Shown: piece by piece, positions 8,319 through 17,256 of the stretch
Layout: the number at the start of each line of letters is the position of its first letter
Numbering within the stretch: position 1 is the first letter of the stretch
Assembly: GCF_026241195.1 (NCBI RefSeq)
Contig: NZ_JAPFQO010000006.1
Location: 1-64,000, forward strand
Reading direction: 5' to 3'
Source: Pontibacter anaerobius
Lineage (GTDB): Bacteria; Bacteroidota; Bacteroidia; Cytophagales; Hymenobacteraceae
Length of the DNA: 64,000 nucleotides
The notes under the pieces: generated by a model
Database searches by the model: none
Seen by the model: the letters and a program-made list of their open reading frames with translations, nothing else
What the model was told of the DNA's origin: nothing
Program-made: the position numbers and the translations under genes

Positions 8319-10418
8319 ATGCTTATCAGTAAGGTTTCTGACCAGATAAAGAAAAGTAAATACATTAGCCGCGACCTGAGTTGGCTGCGGTTCAACTACC
8401 GTGTGCTGGACCAGGCGCGCGACCCCGGCAAAAGCCTCTTTGACAGGTTGAAGTTTATGGCCATCACCTCGTCTAACCTGGATGAGTTTTTCATGATTCG
8501 GGTGGGCAGTTTGTACAATTACCTCGATTATGGCAAGGAGCGTACCGACTACTCCGGCCTGCGCGAATTGCCCTTCCGCAAGAAACTGCTCGACTACGCC
8601 CATCGCTTTGTAAACGACCAGTACCTGACCTTTAACAACGAACTGAAGCCGCTTTTCCATAAGAGTGGTTTTGATATACTAAAGGTGAGCGAGCTGACCG
8701 AGATAGAGCAGAAGAAGGCCGATTCATACTTTAAGAACACGATTTACCCGCTCCTCACGCCCATGGTGTTCGACAACTACCATGGCTTTCCGCTGCTGAT
8801 GAACCAACTGCTGACCTTTGGCGTGGTAACCCGCACCACCGACGAGGGCAAGCCGCAGGACCGCGTAACCTTCGTGCAGATTCCGCAGAACCTGGCGCGC
8901 TTTTACGAGATCAACCGTAAGGACAAGATCATATTTGTGCCGATCGAGGAGATCATTCGCTGGAAGATCAAAAAGCTGTTCCGAAACGTGGACATCGTAT
9001 CGGTGAACCTGTTCCGCATTACGCGCAACGGTGACTTTACCCTGGAGGAGTCGGATGACCTGGAGGCGGACTTTGTGCAGGAAATTAAGGCTAAGCTCAA
9101 GACGCGTAAGAAAGGCCGTGTGGTGCGCCTGGAGGTGGAGCGTAACCCGTCGCAGTTCATGATGAAGATCCTGAAGGAGCGCTGGATCATAGATAATGCC
9201 AACGTCTTCACCATCAACAGCCTGCTGGATTTACGTGCCTTGTGGCAGGTCGTGAACCACCGCCAGTTTAAGGACAGGGGTTTTAAACAGCCTGGTTCCA
9301 TACCTCCTCTGAGCCTGCCGAGCGATGGTGTGGACCTGTTTGAGTACCTGAAGGAGCACGATGTGCTGCTGCACCATCCGTACAACAGCATGGAGCCGGT
9401 GGTAAACCTGCTGGAGCGTGCCGCCGAAGACCCCTCTGTATTGGGTATCAAGCAAACTATTTACCGTTTAGCCGATCAGAGTCGGGTAACTGCAGCACTG
9501 CTGAAGGCGGCCGAGAACGGCAAGCACGTATCGGTGTTGTTTGAGGTGAAAGCCCGTTTTGACGAGGAGCGTAACCTGCGCGAGGGAGAGCGTTTGGAGA
9601 AAGCCGGTTGTTTCGTGATCTACGGCATCAGCAAGTATAAAACGCACACCAAGATGATGATGATCATCCGCAAGGAAGGCGAGAAGGTGACGCGTTATGT
9701 ACACATCGGCAGCGGTAACTATAACGAGCAGACGGCGCGACTTTATACCGATGTGAGCTTGTTGACGACCAACGAGATCTATGCCCACGACGTTTCGGAG
9801 TTCTTTAATGTAATTACCGGCCACTCGCGCCCGAACGAGTACAAATACCTGATGACCTCCCCGAAAGGGATGCGCCACCAGTTAATGGAACTTATCCGGC
9901 ACGAGGCCCGAAATGCAAAAAAAGGGCTAAAGAGCGGTATTGTGGTGAAAATCAACTCATTGGAAGACCGGGAGATTATAGATGAACTGTACAAGGCCTC
10001 TAAGGCGGGTGTACCGATCAAACTGATCGTGCGGGGCATCTGCTGCCTGCGCCCGGGCCGGGAGGACCTGAGCGAGAACATTACCGTGAAAAGTATAGTA
10101 GGCGAGTACCTGGAGCACTCACGCCTTTACTACTTCCACAACAATGGCGACCCGAAAGTATACAGTGGCAGTGCCGATATGATGGTACGCAGCTTCGACC
10201 GCCGTATTGAGGCCCTTTTCCTGATAGCCAACGCGGAGCTGAAGCGTGAGGCCATCAACATCCTGTACTATAACCTGCTGGATAACCAGAACTCCTACAT
10301 TATGCGGGAGGACGGAACGTACATTAAGCGCCGCACAGGAGCCAGTGAGGAGGTAGTAGATATACATAAACTGTTCTACAACAAGGCCTGTAGCACAGAG
10401 CAGGTAGAGTTGGTCTGA
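8319..10418 (+). CDS. ppk1: Polyphosphate kinase 1
   Basis: A 699-residue PPK1, which reversibly builds inorganic polyphosphate from the gamma-phosphate of ATP via a phosphohistidine intermediate. The N-terminal domain starts ISRDLSWLRFNYRVLDQA and continues SSNLDEFFMIRVG. The phosphorylated histidine is H462 in VHIGSGNYNEQTARLYTD and the second catalytic histidine is H600 in YLEHSRLYYFHN. I set the start at the ATG at 8319 (MLISKVSDQ), which gives the normal family length; an open frame continues to 8142 but the extra 59 residues match nothing. The gene is convergent with a Ppx/GppA phosphatase, pairing synthesis and breakdown. Confidence 0.96.
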   Translation: MLISKVSDQIKKSKYISRDLSWLRFNYRVLDQARDPGKSLFDRLKFMAITSSNLDEFFMIRVGSLYNYLDYGKERTDYSGLRELPFRKKLLDYAHRFVNDQYLTFNNELKPLFHKSGFDILKVSELTEIEQKKADSYFKNTIYPLLTPMVFDNYHGFPLLMNQLLTFGVVTRTTDEGKPQDRVTFVQIPQNLARFYEINRKDKIIFVPIEEIIRWKIKKLFRNVDIVSVNLFRITRNGDFTLEESDDLEADFVQEIKAKLKTRKKGRVVRLEVERNPSQFMMKILKERWIIDNANVFTINSLLDLRALWQVVNHRQFKDRGFKQPGSIPPLSLPSDGVDLFEYLKEHDVLLHHPYNSMEPVVNLLERAAEDPSVLGIKQTIYRLADQSRVTAALLKAAENGKHVSVLFEVKARFDEERNLREGERLEKAGCFVIYGISKYKTHTKMMMIIRKEGEKVTRYVHIGSGNYNEQTARLYTDVSLLTTNEIYAHDVSEFFNVITGHSRPNEYKYLMTSPKGMRHQLMELIRHEARNAKKGLKSGIVVKINSLEDREIIDELYKASKAGVPIKLIVRGICCLRPGREDLSENITVKSIVGEYLEHSRLYYFHNNGDPKVYSGSADMMVRSFDRRIEALFLIANAELKREAINILYYNLLDNQNSYIMREDGTYIKRRTGASEEVVDIHKLFYNKACSTEQVELV

Positions 10419-10420
10419 TT

Positions 10421-10562
10421 CATTTATCAGTTACCAGTTATCAATAATCAGAAAAGTTTATACTTAACCTGAAAACTAAAACCGGCTGCAGTCCTTCTGA
10501 TGAAGAAAGCTGCAGCCGGTTTCGCTTTATTGATAACTGGTAATTGATAAATGGTAACTGAC
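10421..10562. terminator. Bidirectional terminator nested in an inverted repeat
   Basis: The core is a strong stem, ACCGGCTGCAG / CTGCAGCCGGT at about 10480-10520, with A-rich and T-rich flanks suited to both convergent genes. Outside it lies a second inverted repeat, arms about 10423-10449 and 10528-10560, sharing ATTGATAACTGGTAA. The right arm touches the stop codon of the Ppx gene. A related AT-rich word series occurs near 19.58 kb. Confidence 0.8.
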
Positions 10563-11462
10563 TTAGCTGATGCGGGTGATGACGAAGCGCTCCGGGTGAT
10601 AGCGCTCGTACAGGGAGTGCAGCATGCCGTCTTTCAGGCCTACAGCCGGCACGATCATACTTTCCAGTTTGGCCCACTTCATGGCAGAGAGGTAAATTTC
10701 GGAGGCAGGTACAATTACATCGGCACGGTCGGGGTTCAGGAGCAGATCCGTGATGCGTTGCTCCATACTTAGGCTGGCTACGTAAGCGGCTACCTCCTCG
10801 ATCTGCTTCCGAAAAATGGGTTTACCACCCGATTTACCCGCTATCTCATAAATCTTATTGATGTTTCCGCCTGTACCTATGGCGCGGGAAAGGTGGTACT
10901 TTTTGGCATTGGCCTCGATCCACATTCGCATGCTATTCCAAAGCTCTTCGGAGTCGCGGCCGTGCATGTGCCGGATGGAGCCCTGCTCAAACGATTGCGA
11001 GGCGACCTTTTCGCGGTTAACGTAGATGTTGAATTCGGTGCTGCCGCCGCCTACGTCAATGTGCAGGTAATTGCGCTCATCCAGGAAATTGTAGATCACC
11101 TTGTTAATAAGGTCAGCCTCTGTTTCGCCGTCTATCACCTGTATGTCTAAGCCTACTTCCTGCTTTACCCGCTCAATAATCTCTGGGGCATTGTAGGCGC
11201 TCCGCATGGCAGATGTGGCACAGATCATATGGTGGTTCACACCGTGTACATCCAGCAGCAGCTCGAAGGCCTTGAGCAGCTTTATAAACTTCTCAATCTT
11301 CAGGTCGCTGATGTAGCCGGTGTTAAACACGTCTTCGCCAAAGCGGATGGCGTAGCGTATATATTCCACTTTTTTAAAAAATACTCTCTCGTTCTGATTC
11401 AGCACTGTGGAGATCTGGCATCTCACCGCATTCGACCCGATATCTATGGCAGCTAACTTCAA
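10563..11462 (-). CDS. Ppx/GppA family phosphatase (exopolyphosphatase-like)
   Basis: A 299-residue single-module member of the Ppx/GppA family, which removes terminal phosphates from polyphosphate or from pppGpp. It has the actin-like ATPase fold marks: AAIDIGSNAVRCQI at the N-terminus, CATSAMRSA in the middle, HIDVGGGSTEFNIY (phosphate 2 loop) and AIGTGGNINK. It is shorter than E. coli Ppx (about 500 residues) because the C-terminal HD-like domain is missing, as in many Bacteroidota. The best family start is the TTG at 11462; an in-frame TTG at 11489 adds nine residues. Convergent with ppk1, so polyphosphate is the likely substrate, though pppGpp cannot be excluded. Confidence 0.9.
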   Translation of the reverse strand: MKLAAIDIGSNAVRCQISTVLNQNERVFFKKVEYIRYAIRFGEDVFNTGYISDLKIEKFIKLLKAFELLLDVHGVNHHMICATSAMRSAYNAPEIIERVKQEVGLDIQVIDGETEADLINKVIYNFLDERNYLHIDVGGGSTEFNIYVNREKVASQSFEQGSIRHMHGRDSEELWNSMRMWIEANAKKYHLSRAIGTGGNINKIYEIAGKSGGKPIFRKQIEEVAAYVASLSMEQRITDLLLNPDRADVIVPASEIYLSAMKWAKLESMIVPAVGLKDGMLHSLYERYHPERFVITRIS

Positions 11463-11489
11463 AGGCAACAAGTGTTTGGTTCTTCTCAA

Positions 11490-12507
11490 AGGTAAATATA
11501 AGAAATATCAGGCACTGTGAGAGTATGGGGCGGGAGTTATCTCTAGTTCCAAAACGGTTTTTCCGCTTATACTTTATAGCTGCTGCTGGCTCTTGGTTTA
11601 TATTTCATTTGGCTATCCTTTCTGGCTTCCGCTTATCTTCGGTTCATACTTTTCCAGGCTTCCCTTTCTGGCGCAAGTCTTCAGACGTGTGTCTTTTTAT
11701 GATGTTGCGTTTGTAACGCAACTGTAGCCATACCTTATACTTTGGGTATTCTCATACTCCCGCTGTTCCGGACATCCCTTTCCGGAACTCACTCTGCCGC
11801 GGATTTCCTAATTTGCGTGAGCCATACTTTATGCTTTCTTAGCCGCTGCTTTGTGTCATTTATACTTTGGCTATACTTATTAGCTGCAGTTCATCCGCAG
11901 TCTTACATACCTATTGTTTCATCTTCAGCCTTGGCTCCCTCCAGCCCGGGAGGGCTCGTCTTCCCGCATCGCGCGGTGTTCCCTCCTGCGCCAGGGCGCT
12001 GCCCTTCGGGCACCGGATCTCACAAGGCGCTCAACGGAAAGACTGGGGTTAGTTTTCGATAGCCATCGCCATACCACTTGAACCGGACTCCCTCTCCTGT
12101 TTTGGGGGTAGGGGCCCTTGAGAAAAGGAGAGGGCTGGGGAGAGGTATGATTCCTCTCCTCTGGACTAACCAAAACGGGAGTTTTGAGCTAGCGAGCGTA
12201 GCTCTAGGGTTGGGTTTACACCTCCTCACAGACAGGGCGCGACCTGTCCGCGCTGCACCATTATGCAACTTATACTTTGGCCAAAGCAATTACAGGTTCC
12301 CCTCCTTAGCCAAGGAGGGGCAGGGGTGGTTTGATTATACTGCTGATGCAACTTAATTCCCCTCCTCGGAGGGGCTAGGGGTGGGTTTATACTTCTGAGA
12401 ATACCAGCAATTATAAGACTATATTAAAGCCAAAGCAGTCATAGGCAGAGGCAGTTAGACCCGGTGCGGCATAAGCTCCATCCCTCTCTGTTTATACAGA
12501 AGCAGAC
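11490..12507. other. Long non-coding spacer holding a repeat block
   Basis: About 1 kb without a supportable gene. Small frames (for example 11742-12062, 11925-12173, 12078-12356) overlap on both strands and encode low-complexity peptides that also appear from repeat copy A. Besides the repeat block at 11642-12295, the stretch has short G/C-rich direct motifs near 12300-12390 (CCCCTCCT...AGGGGTGGGTTTA-like) and several AGTATAA/TTATACT words. Confidence 0.6.
11642..12295 (-). repeat. Long interspersed repeat, copy B (inverted relative to copy A)
   Basis: Reverse complement of the block at 6490-7088, with the same order of conserved parts: GTCTTCAGACGTGTGTC near 11679, CCCGCTGTTCCGGACATCCC near 11759, GATTTCCTAATTTGCGTGAG near 11803, CTCCAGCCCGGGAGGGCTCG near 11940, AAGGCGCTCAACGGAAAGAC near 12024 and GCCAAAGCAATTACAG near 12280. 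The two copies differ by indels and scattered substitutions, so they are not a recent duplication. Between them lie DUF5996, ppk1 and ppx. Confidence 0.85.
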
Positions 12508-13866
12508 CTACCGCAGACTCACCGTCAGTTGCGGGTTTATCCAGCCGAGTTCCCCGGCATAGTTCCGCATAAAATCAAAACCCCGGTAACTGCCCAGTAT
12601 GGCGATGCTGGTTCCGGCCGGAAGGCTGACTTTTGTGGCGGCGCTGGGGTGTGCGTGGTCCAGCAGCTTGGTGTCGGAGGCAAGTTTTTCATACTTTACC
12701 GGTTTGGCTGCAGGCTCTACCACACTGCTGGCAATATAGGCCTCTTCGCCATCGGGCAACGCGACGCGGTACCAGGTGGAGGTGCCGCCATAAACCTGAA
12801 GCGGCGTGTGCTGCGGCAGCGAGCGGTATACGCCCGATTTTATACTTGGCTGCAGCCGCACGTTGGCGATGCGGCTTGCTACCCGTACCCAGTTACCTAC
12901 CAATTCACCGTCGATCTTTACAGCAGGAACAGGTTCCGCCGACTGGTGTACATATGGGTAAGGGTTGGTAGCGCCCTGGCCGTAGCGGTAAATGCCAAAG
13001 TGCAGGTGCGGGCCGGTGGTGCGGGCATTGCCGGTGTTCCCGATCAACCCCAGCGTATCACCGGCCTGTACGTGCTGCCCCACCTGTACCAACTGGCTAT
13101 CGAGGTGGGCATAGTATAAACTTTGCCTGCGGCTGATGTCGGAGAGCCACACTACCTTGCCGCCACGTGGCGTAGTGGCCACTTGCCTTACAATACCATC
13201 TGTGGCGGCAAGGGCGGGCGTACCGCGTTTGGCAAAAACATCTATGCCCTCGTGGCTGCGGGCGCCGGCATCGCGTGGGTCGCCCCAGATGCTGGCAATG
13301 TGGCGGCTCCCTTTGCCTGCTACCGGAAAAGCAAGTATGGGCTCGGCCTGTATGGTTACCGTATACTGTCCGCCTCGCAACAGCTCCGGCTGCACCCGAA
13401 GTATATGCTGCCAGTCACCTACCACCTCATAAGCTAAAGTAGTGGCGGTGGTATCGGCGGCGGCTACATGGCTGGGCTTGCCGTTTTCATCCTCAAATAG
13501 GTCCAGAAACACCTGCAGCTGCTCGCGTGCTTGCACCTCCAGGTTCACGACCAGGCGCTGGCCGCGCTGGGCAGGTATGCGGTAACCTAGCGCGCGGGGC
13601 TTATCAGGGGCAAAATATCCCGTTTCCTTAAAAGGCAGTGTGATGGTGATGGAGTCCTGCAGGGCCTGTTCACTGGCTTGTAGCCATTCCTTGCCCAAGG
13701 CGGTTTCGTGCAGGTTGGCATCTTTTAATTTAGCGGCATACTTCTCGTGGGGCGTCTGGTTTTTAAACACGCCGCGCAAGGTTTGCTGCTGGCTGCAACT
13801 GGCTAGCAGTAGTATGGTTAAAGTATAAAAAAGTAAGCTGATATACCTGGTTCTTTTAGAAATCAT
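12508..13866 (-). CDS. M23 peptidoglycan endopeptidase lipoprotein with SH3-like repeats
   Basis: A 452-residue lipoprotein (lipobox LLLASC, cysteine 24) likely anchored in the periplasm. After an N-terminal beta-rich region of about 180 residues comes an M23 LytM-type metallopeptidase domain: H205 and D209 in SHEGIDVFAKRG, and H287-L288-H289 in GPHLHFGIY supply the zinc ligands and catalytic base, so it should be active and cut peptide cross-links in peptidoglycan. The C-terminal part (from about residue 330) contains one clear bacterial SH3-like domain (ANVRLQPSIKSGVY ... YRVAL) and a second weaker one, probably for cell-wall binding. Divergent from the L,D-transpeptidase gene. Confidence 0.9.
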   Translation of the reverse strand: MISKRTRYISLLFYTLTILLLASCSQQQTLRGVFKNQTPHEKYAAKLKDANLHETALGKEWLQASEQALQDSITITLPFKETGYFAPDKPRALGYRIPAQRGQRLVVNLEVQAREQLQVFLDLFEDENGKPSHVAAADTTATTLAYEVVGDWQHILRVQPELLRGGQYTVTIQAEPILAFPVAGKGSRHIASIWGDPRDAGARSHEGIDVFAKRGTPALAATDGIVRQVATTPRGGKVVWLSDISRRQSLYYAHLDSQLVQVGQHVQAGDTLGLIGNTGNARTTGPHLHFGIYRYGQGATNPYPYVHQSAEPVPAVKIDGELVGNWVRVASRIANVRLQPSIKSGVYRSLPQHTPLQVYGGTSTWYRVALPDGEEAYIASSVVEPAAKPVKYEKLASDTKLLDHAHPSAATKVSLPAGTSIAILGSYRGFDFMRNYAGELGWINPQLTVSLR

Positions 13867-14055
13867 ATAGGAAGTTTGTCTCGGAGTATGTTAAACATGG
13901 AACAGGGCAAAAATGGTGCCTTTTAAATATTATAAAGCTGGTGATGAATGCTTTAATGTTGTTGTAATGCATTGCGGCTGAGAATGTAAGTATGCCCGGC
14001 TGTAAACCGTAGGCGCAGCTGTCCGTAAAATCAAGAAGTATAAAATTATGAAGAG

Positions 14056-14889
14056 ATGAGAAAACCGAGATGGAGATACATGCGCCGTAAGCTGAGCCGC
14101 AAGCTGCTGCCTCTGTTTGCGCCGCTTATACTAACCCCACTGGCCACACCTGTAAACCCAAGTGCAGCCATGCCGCACCCAGACCCAGCCACGCTGAAAC
14201 GAAAGATGACCAATATCAGGCTCATGCGTTTTAACCAGGTAGCTTATAACCTGTACAGCAACATGAAGCTGCAGGACGCCGGGCTTCGGTTTGATGTGTT
14301 TAACAAAGCGCTTACAGGCTACTTTAATATGCGGCATAACAACGAGGTGTCGGGTAAGCCATATATCACCATTGTGGATTTTACAAAGTCCTCGAACGAG
14401 AAACGGCTTTGGGTGGTGGATGTCGAGAAGAAAGAACTGCTGTATAACACCTACGTGTCGCATGGCCGTAACTCGGGTAATGAGTTTGCCCGGGAGTTTT
14501 CCAACGAGAACAAGTCCTTTATGAGTAGCATTGGCTTTTACGTGACGGAGGGTACCTACACGGGCAAACATGGCCTCTCGCTAAAGCTGAACGGTCTGGA
14601 CGAAGGCTTCAACACCAACGCTAAGGAGCGTTACATTGTGATGCACGGTGCCGAGTACGCTTCCGAAGCGTTTATAAAGCAGGCAGGGCGCTTAGGTCGT
14701 AGCCTGGGATGCCCCGCCATACCGATGGAAGACCATGAAGAAATTATCGGTACTGTAAAAGGTGGCACTGCCATGTACATACATGCCGGCCAGGACGAGT
14801 ATACATCGCAGTACCTGGACCACGTTACGGCAATGACCGAACTTGTAAAAGAAAATAAACTAGATGCGCCGTTGCCTACGCAGGGCTAA
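14056..14889 (+). CDS. Murein L,D-transpeptidase catalytic domain family protein (YkuD_2)
   Basis: A 277-residue exported protein of the YkuD_2 family, related to L,D-transpeptidases that form 3-3 cross-links or attach proteins to peptidoglycan. The N-terminus is basic then hydrophobic (KLLPLFAPLILTPLATP), a plausible signal peptide. Active-site marks are H197 in IVMHGAEYASE and C219 in SLGCPAIP. The family is often annotated only by domain, so the exact reaction is unproven. It faces the M23 gene divergently. Its last 14 bases overlap the 3' end of the convergent thioredoxin-like gene. Confidence 0.85.
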   Translation: MRKPRWRYMRRKLSRKLLPLFAPLILTPLATPVNPSAAMPHPDPATLKRKMTNIRLMRFNQVAYNLYSNMKLQDAGLRFDVFNKALTGYFNMRHNNEVSGKPYITIVDFTKSSNEKRLWVVDVEKKELLYNTYVSHGRNSGNEFAREFSNENKSFMSSIGFYVTEGTYTGKHGLSLKLNGLDEGFNTNAKERYIVMHGAEYASEAFIKQAGRLGRSLGCPAIPMEDHEEIIGTVKGGTAMYIHAGQDEYTSQYLDHVTAMTELVKENKLDAPLPTQG

Positions 14890-15442
14890 GCGCACGCCAT
14901 TTTATACTACAGCCAATACTAGGGTGCTGCAGCTCCGGCACAGGCTGTCCTGAGAGTAGGGCATCCAGTGCAAGGTTAAGGTCTTTGCCGGTTACAGATA
15001 CTTTGTTGCCGGGCCGGGTCTCATCAAACTGGCCATGGTAGGCCAGCCGCAGATTACTGTCATACACATAAAACTCCGGAGTGCACACGGCCTGGTAGTT
15101 ACGGGCTATTTGCTGGGTATGGTCGTAGAGGTAAGGGAAGGGGAACTGCATTTGCAGCGCAAGCTCTTTCATGTGCTGCGGCCCGTCCTGCGGGTGCAGT
15201 GTGGCGTCGTTGGCATTAATCGCGACAAAGCTGACACCTTTGATCTTGTACTTTCCGGCCAGCTGCACCAACTCCGGTAGAATATGCTTTACATAAGGGC
15301 AGTGGTTGCAGATAAACATGATAACCGTGGCTTTTGTAGAGGCCATATCCTGCAGCGTCACGATCTTATCAGAAACCGTATCAAGGAGGGCGAAGTTGTG
15401 GGCCCGGGAGCCAAGGGCAATCTGGGTGCTTTGCTGTGCCAT
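14876..15442 (-). CDS. Thioredoxin-like (redoxin) family protein
   Basis: A 188-residue thioredoxin-fold protein of the AhpC/TSA-redoxin type, with the motif FICNHCPYVKH holding C45 and C48 (C-x2-C). The family ends with a conserved GCSIKW segment, present here near residue 180. It lacks a signal peptide, so it probably acts in the cytoplasm as a thiol oxidoreductase or peroxiredoxin-like protein; the substrate is unknown. The 3' end overlaps that of the transpeptidase gene by 14 bases on the opposite strand. Confidence 0.85.
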   Translation of the reverse strand: MAQQSTQIALGSRAHNFALLDTVSDKIVTLQDMASTKATVIMFICNHCPYVKHILPELVQLAGKYKIKGVSFVAINANDATLHPQDGPQHMKELALQMQFPFPYLYDHTQQIARNYQAVCTPEFYVYDSNLRLAYHGQFDETRPGNKVSVTGKDLNLALDALLSGQPVPELQHPSIGCSIKWRALSPA

Positions 15443-15591
15443 AGTTTTGGTTCGTTAGAGGTTGAATCTGCGGAGCCGTCTGCTGCCGTGCTGTGCTACT
15501 AAGATAAGCTTTTGCCAGTAGATAACAAACAGTATGTAAGGAGATTAGGGTGGCGGTAAAGTATGGGGACTTCCCAAAGTATAAGCTAAAT

Positions 15592-15645
15592 ACAAAAAGC
15601 CGTGGCCGGCAAACCTACAGGAATACCGGCCACGGCTTTTTGTAT
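15592..15645. terminator. Strong bidirectional-looking terminator
   Basis: Stem ACAAAAAGCCGTGGCCGG / CCGGCCACGGCTTTTTGT, nearly perfect over 18 base pairs, with A and T runs on both sides. It lies about 40 bases downstream of the dienelactone hydrolase gene (minus strand) and would terminate that transcript. Confidence 0.85.
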
Positions 15646-15685
15646 TTGGTAAAGTATAAAATCTGCTGCAGAAGAAGCGCTTAAT

Positions 15686-16573
15686 TTACTTCAGCTTCTC
15701 CTTAAAGAAATCAACCGTGCGGTTCCAGGCAAGGGTTGCTGCCTCTTTGTCGTAACGCGGGGTGGTATCGTTGTGGAAGCCGTGGTTGGTGTTGGGGTAC
15801 AGGTAGGCGGTGAATTCTTTATCGTGCGCCTTCAGCGCCTTTTCATACTCGGGCCAACCGGCATTTACGCGCTCATCATGCTCGGCGTAGTGCAGCAGCA
15901 GCGGAGCATGTATCTTTGGAACATCCTCAGTGGCTGGCTGACCTCCGTAAAACGGAACGGCCGCCGCCAACTCCGGAATGCGAACGGCCATCATGTTGGC
16001 TATCCAGCCGCCGAAGCAGAAGCCTACCACACCCACTTTGCCGTTGCAGTGCTCGTGCTTTTTCAGGTAATCGTGAGCGGCTATAAAGTCCTCCAGCATC
16101 TCGTTTCTGTCGCGCTTGCTTTGCAGTTCACGCCCCTCATCGTCGGTGCCGGGGTAGCCGCCGAGCGGCGTGAGGGCATCCGGGGCAATGGAGATAAAAC
16201 CGGCTAGCGCGGCTCTTCTGGCCACATCCTCAATGTGCGGGTTCAGGCCCCTGTTTTCGTGCACCACCACCACGCCGCCGAGCTTTCCTGTTGCATCTGC
16301 CGGCATACTTAGCAAGGCCTTTATCTTGCCGCCACCTTTCGGCGACTGGTAATAAATGTACTCCGATTTAATGCGTGGATCGTCAGCTTTCACCTGCACA
16401 GCACCCTGGTAGTCGGGCATCAGGAAGCTCATGAGCGAGCCCACCGTAAGGCCACCCACAGCATAAATCGATAGCTTCTGCACAAAATCGCGCCTGTTAA
16501 TGCGGCTGTGCGCGTAATCATCGTAAAGGTCAAACACTTCCTGTTTGATGTCTGATTTTTTGATTTCTTCCAT
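15686..16573 (-). CDS. Dienelactone hydrolase family protein with Tat-type leader
   Basis: A 295-residue alpha/beta hydrolase of the dienelactone hydrolase family. The Cys nucleophile sits in GFCFGG, the acid in AEHDERV and the histidine in NHGFHND, so the Cys-Asp-His triad is complete. The N-terminus is long, with [10 protein letters not shown] before a hydrophobic stretch ([15 protein letters not shown]), the look of a twin-arginine signal or an anchored protein. It may hydrolyse lactones or esters; the natural substrate is unknown. A terminator follows the gene. Confidence 0.88.
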   Translation of the reverse strand: MEEIKKSDIKQEVFDLYDDYAHSRINRRDFVQKLSIYAVGGLTVGSLMSFLMPDYQGAVQVKADDPRIKSEYIYYQSPKGGGKIKALLSMPADATGKLGGVVVVHENRGLNPHIEDVARRAALAGFISIAPDALTPLGGYPGTDDEGRELQSKRDRNEMLEDFIAAHDYLKKHEHCNGKVGVVGFCFGGWIANMMAVRIPELAAAVPFYGGQPATEDVPKIHAPLLLHYAEHDERVNAGWPEYEKALKAHDKEFTAYLYPNTNHGFHNDTTPRYDKEAATLAWNRTVDFFKEKLK

Positions 16574-16668
16574 GGTGGTTTTGTGGTTTACGTAACGTTA
16601 CTCGTGTATGCCTTGTGCGAGGCCATCAGCCGAAGCACAGGGTATAAACTGTGTTGGGCTAAATAGTT

Positions 16669-17232
16669 TTATTCTCCAAGGCGGGTTACTAGGTGCCAAA
16701 ATTTCTTACCGTTTGGCAAGAGGAACTCAACATAACGGCTCCCATACAACCCTTTTACTCTTTTCATTCTTAACCTTTTTCTGACTTCTTCGCCAGTGGC
16801 TTTGTCTACGACCATGAATTTCCCGTCATGAATCAAGTCGGCTCCGACATAATATAGCTCTGATAGGGCTTTCTTGTGCTCGTTCACAAAATTGGGGTTA
16901 CCATGGATGCTTTTCCTTTCTTCATCTGTGTAGTCATTCCACCAGTCCACTAACTTTGTATCTCCAGATGCATTCACCACTTCCAACAGGTTATCATGAT
17001 GCTGGTCTATGCGAACGCCCAACTTGTTATAAGGTATAGCATACTTCCTGACATCGGCTTTCTTGAAGTATAGAGTGGCAAAGCGCTTCTCTACAATCAG
17101 TACGTCTTCATTGACAGTGTCGATGGTGATTGGTTCTAACCTTTTTTGCTTAATCTTATAATAGTCAACTTGAGAGTAAGCTGTTGTCTGAATTAGAATC
17201 AGCAAAAACAATATTAGTCTAATTACTCCCAT
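16669..17232 (-). CDS. Hypothetical exported protein
   Basis: A 187-residue protein I do not recognise. It begins with a clean Sec signal peptide (MGVIRLILFLLILIQ, cleavage near AYSQ) and the rest is a soluble, charged sequence with no cysteine motif or repeat. I prefer the ATG at 17232; an upstream TTG at 17256 is in frame. Base composition is AT-richer than the neighbours and the AGTATAA word is absent, so it may have been acquired. No obvious partner among flanking genes. Confidence 0.65.
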   Translation of the reverse strand: MGVIRLILFLLILIQTTAYSQVDYYKIKQKRLEPITIDTVNEDVLIVEKRFATLYFKKADVRKYAIPYNKLGVRIDQHHDNLLEVVNASGDTKLVDWWNDYTDEERKSIHGNPNFVNEHKKALSELYYVGADLIHDGKFMVVDKATGEEVRKRLRMKRVKGLYGSRYVEFLLPNGKKFWHLVTRLGE

Positions 17233-17256
17233 TCTATACTTTGTTATTAAGCTCAA

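Noticed and set aside
10421..10562. Possible attachment site or transposon end behind ppk1
   Set aside because: The inverted repeat surrounds a convincing terminator between convergent genes, and no direct repeat or integrase gene accompanies it.
14876..14889. Overlap of convergent L,D-transpeptidase and thioredoxin-like genes
   Set aside because: A 14-base overlap at 3' ends is common in compact bacterial genomes and needs no special explanation.
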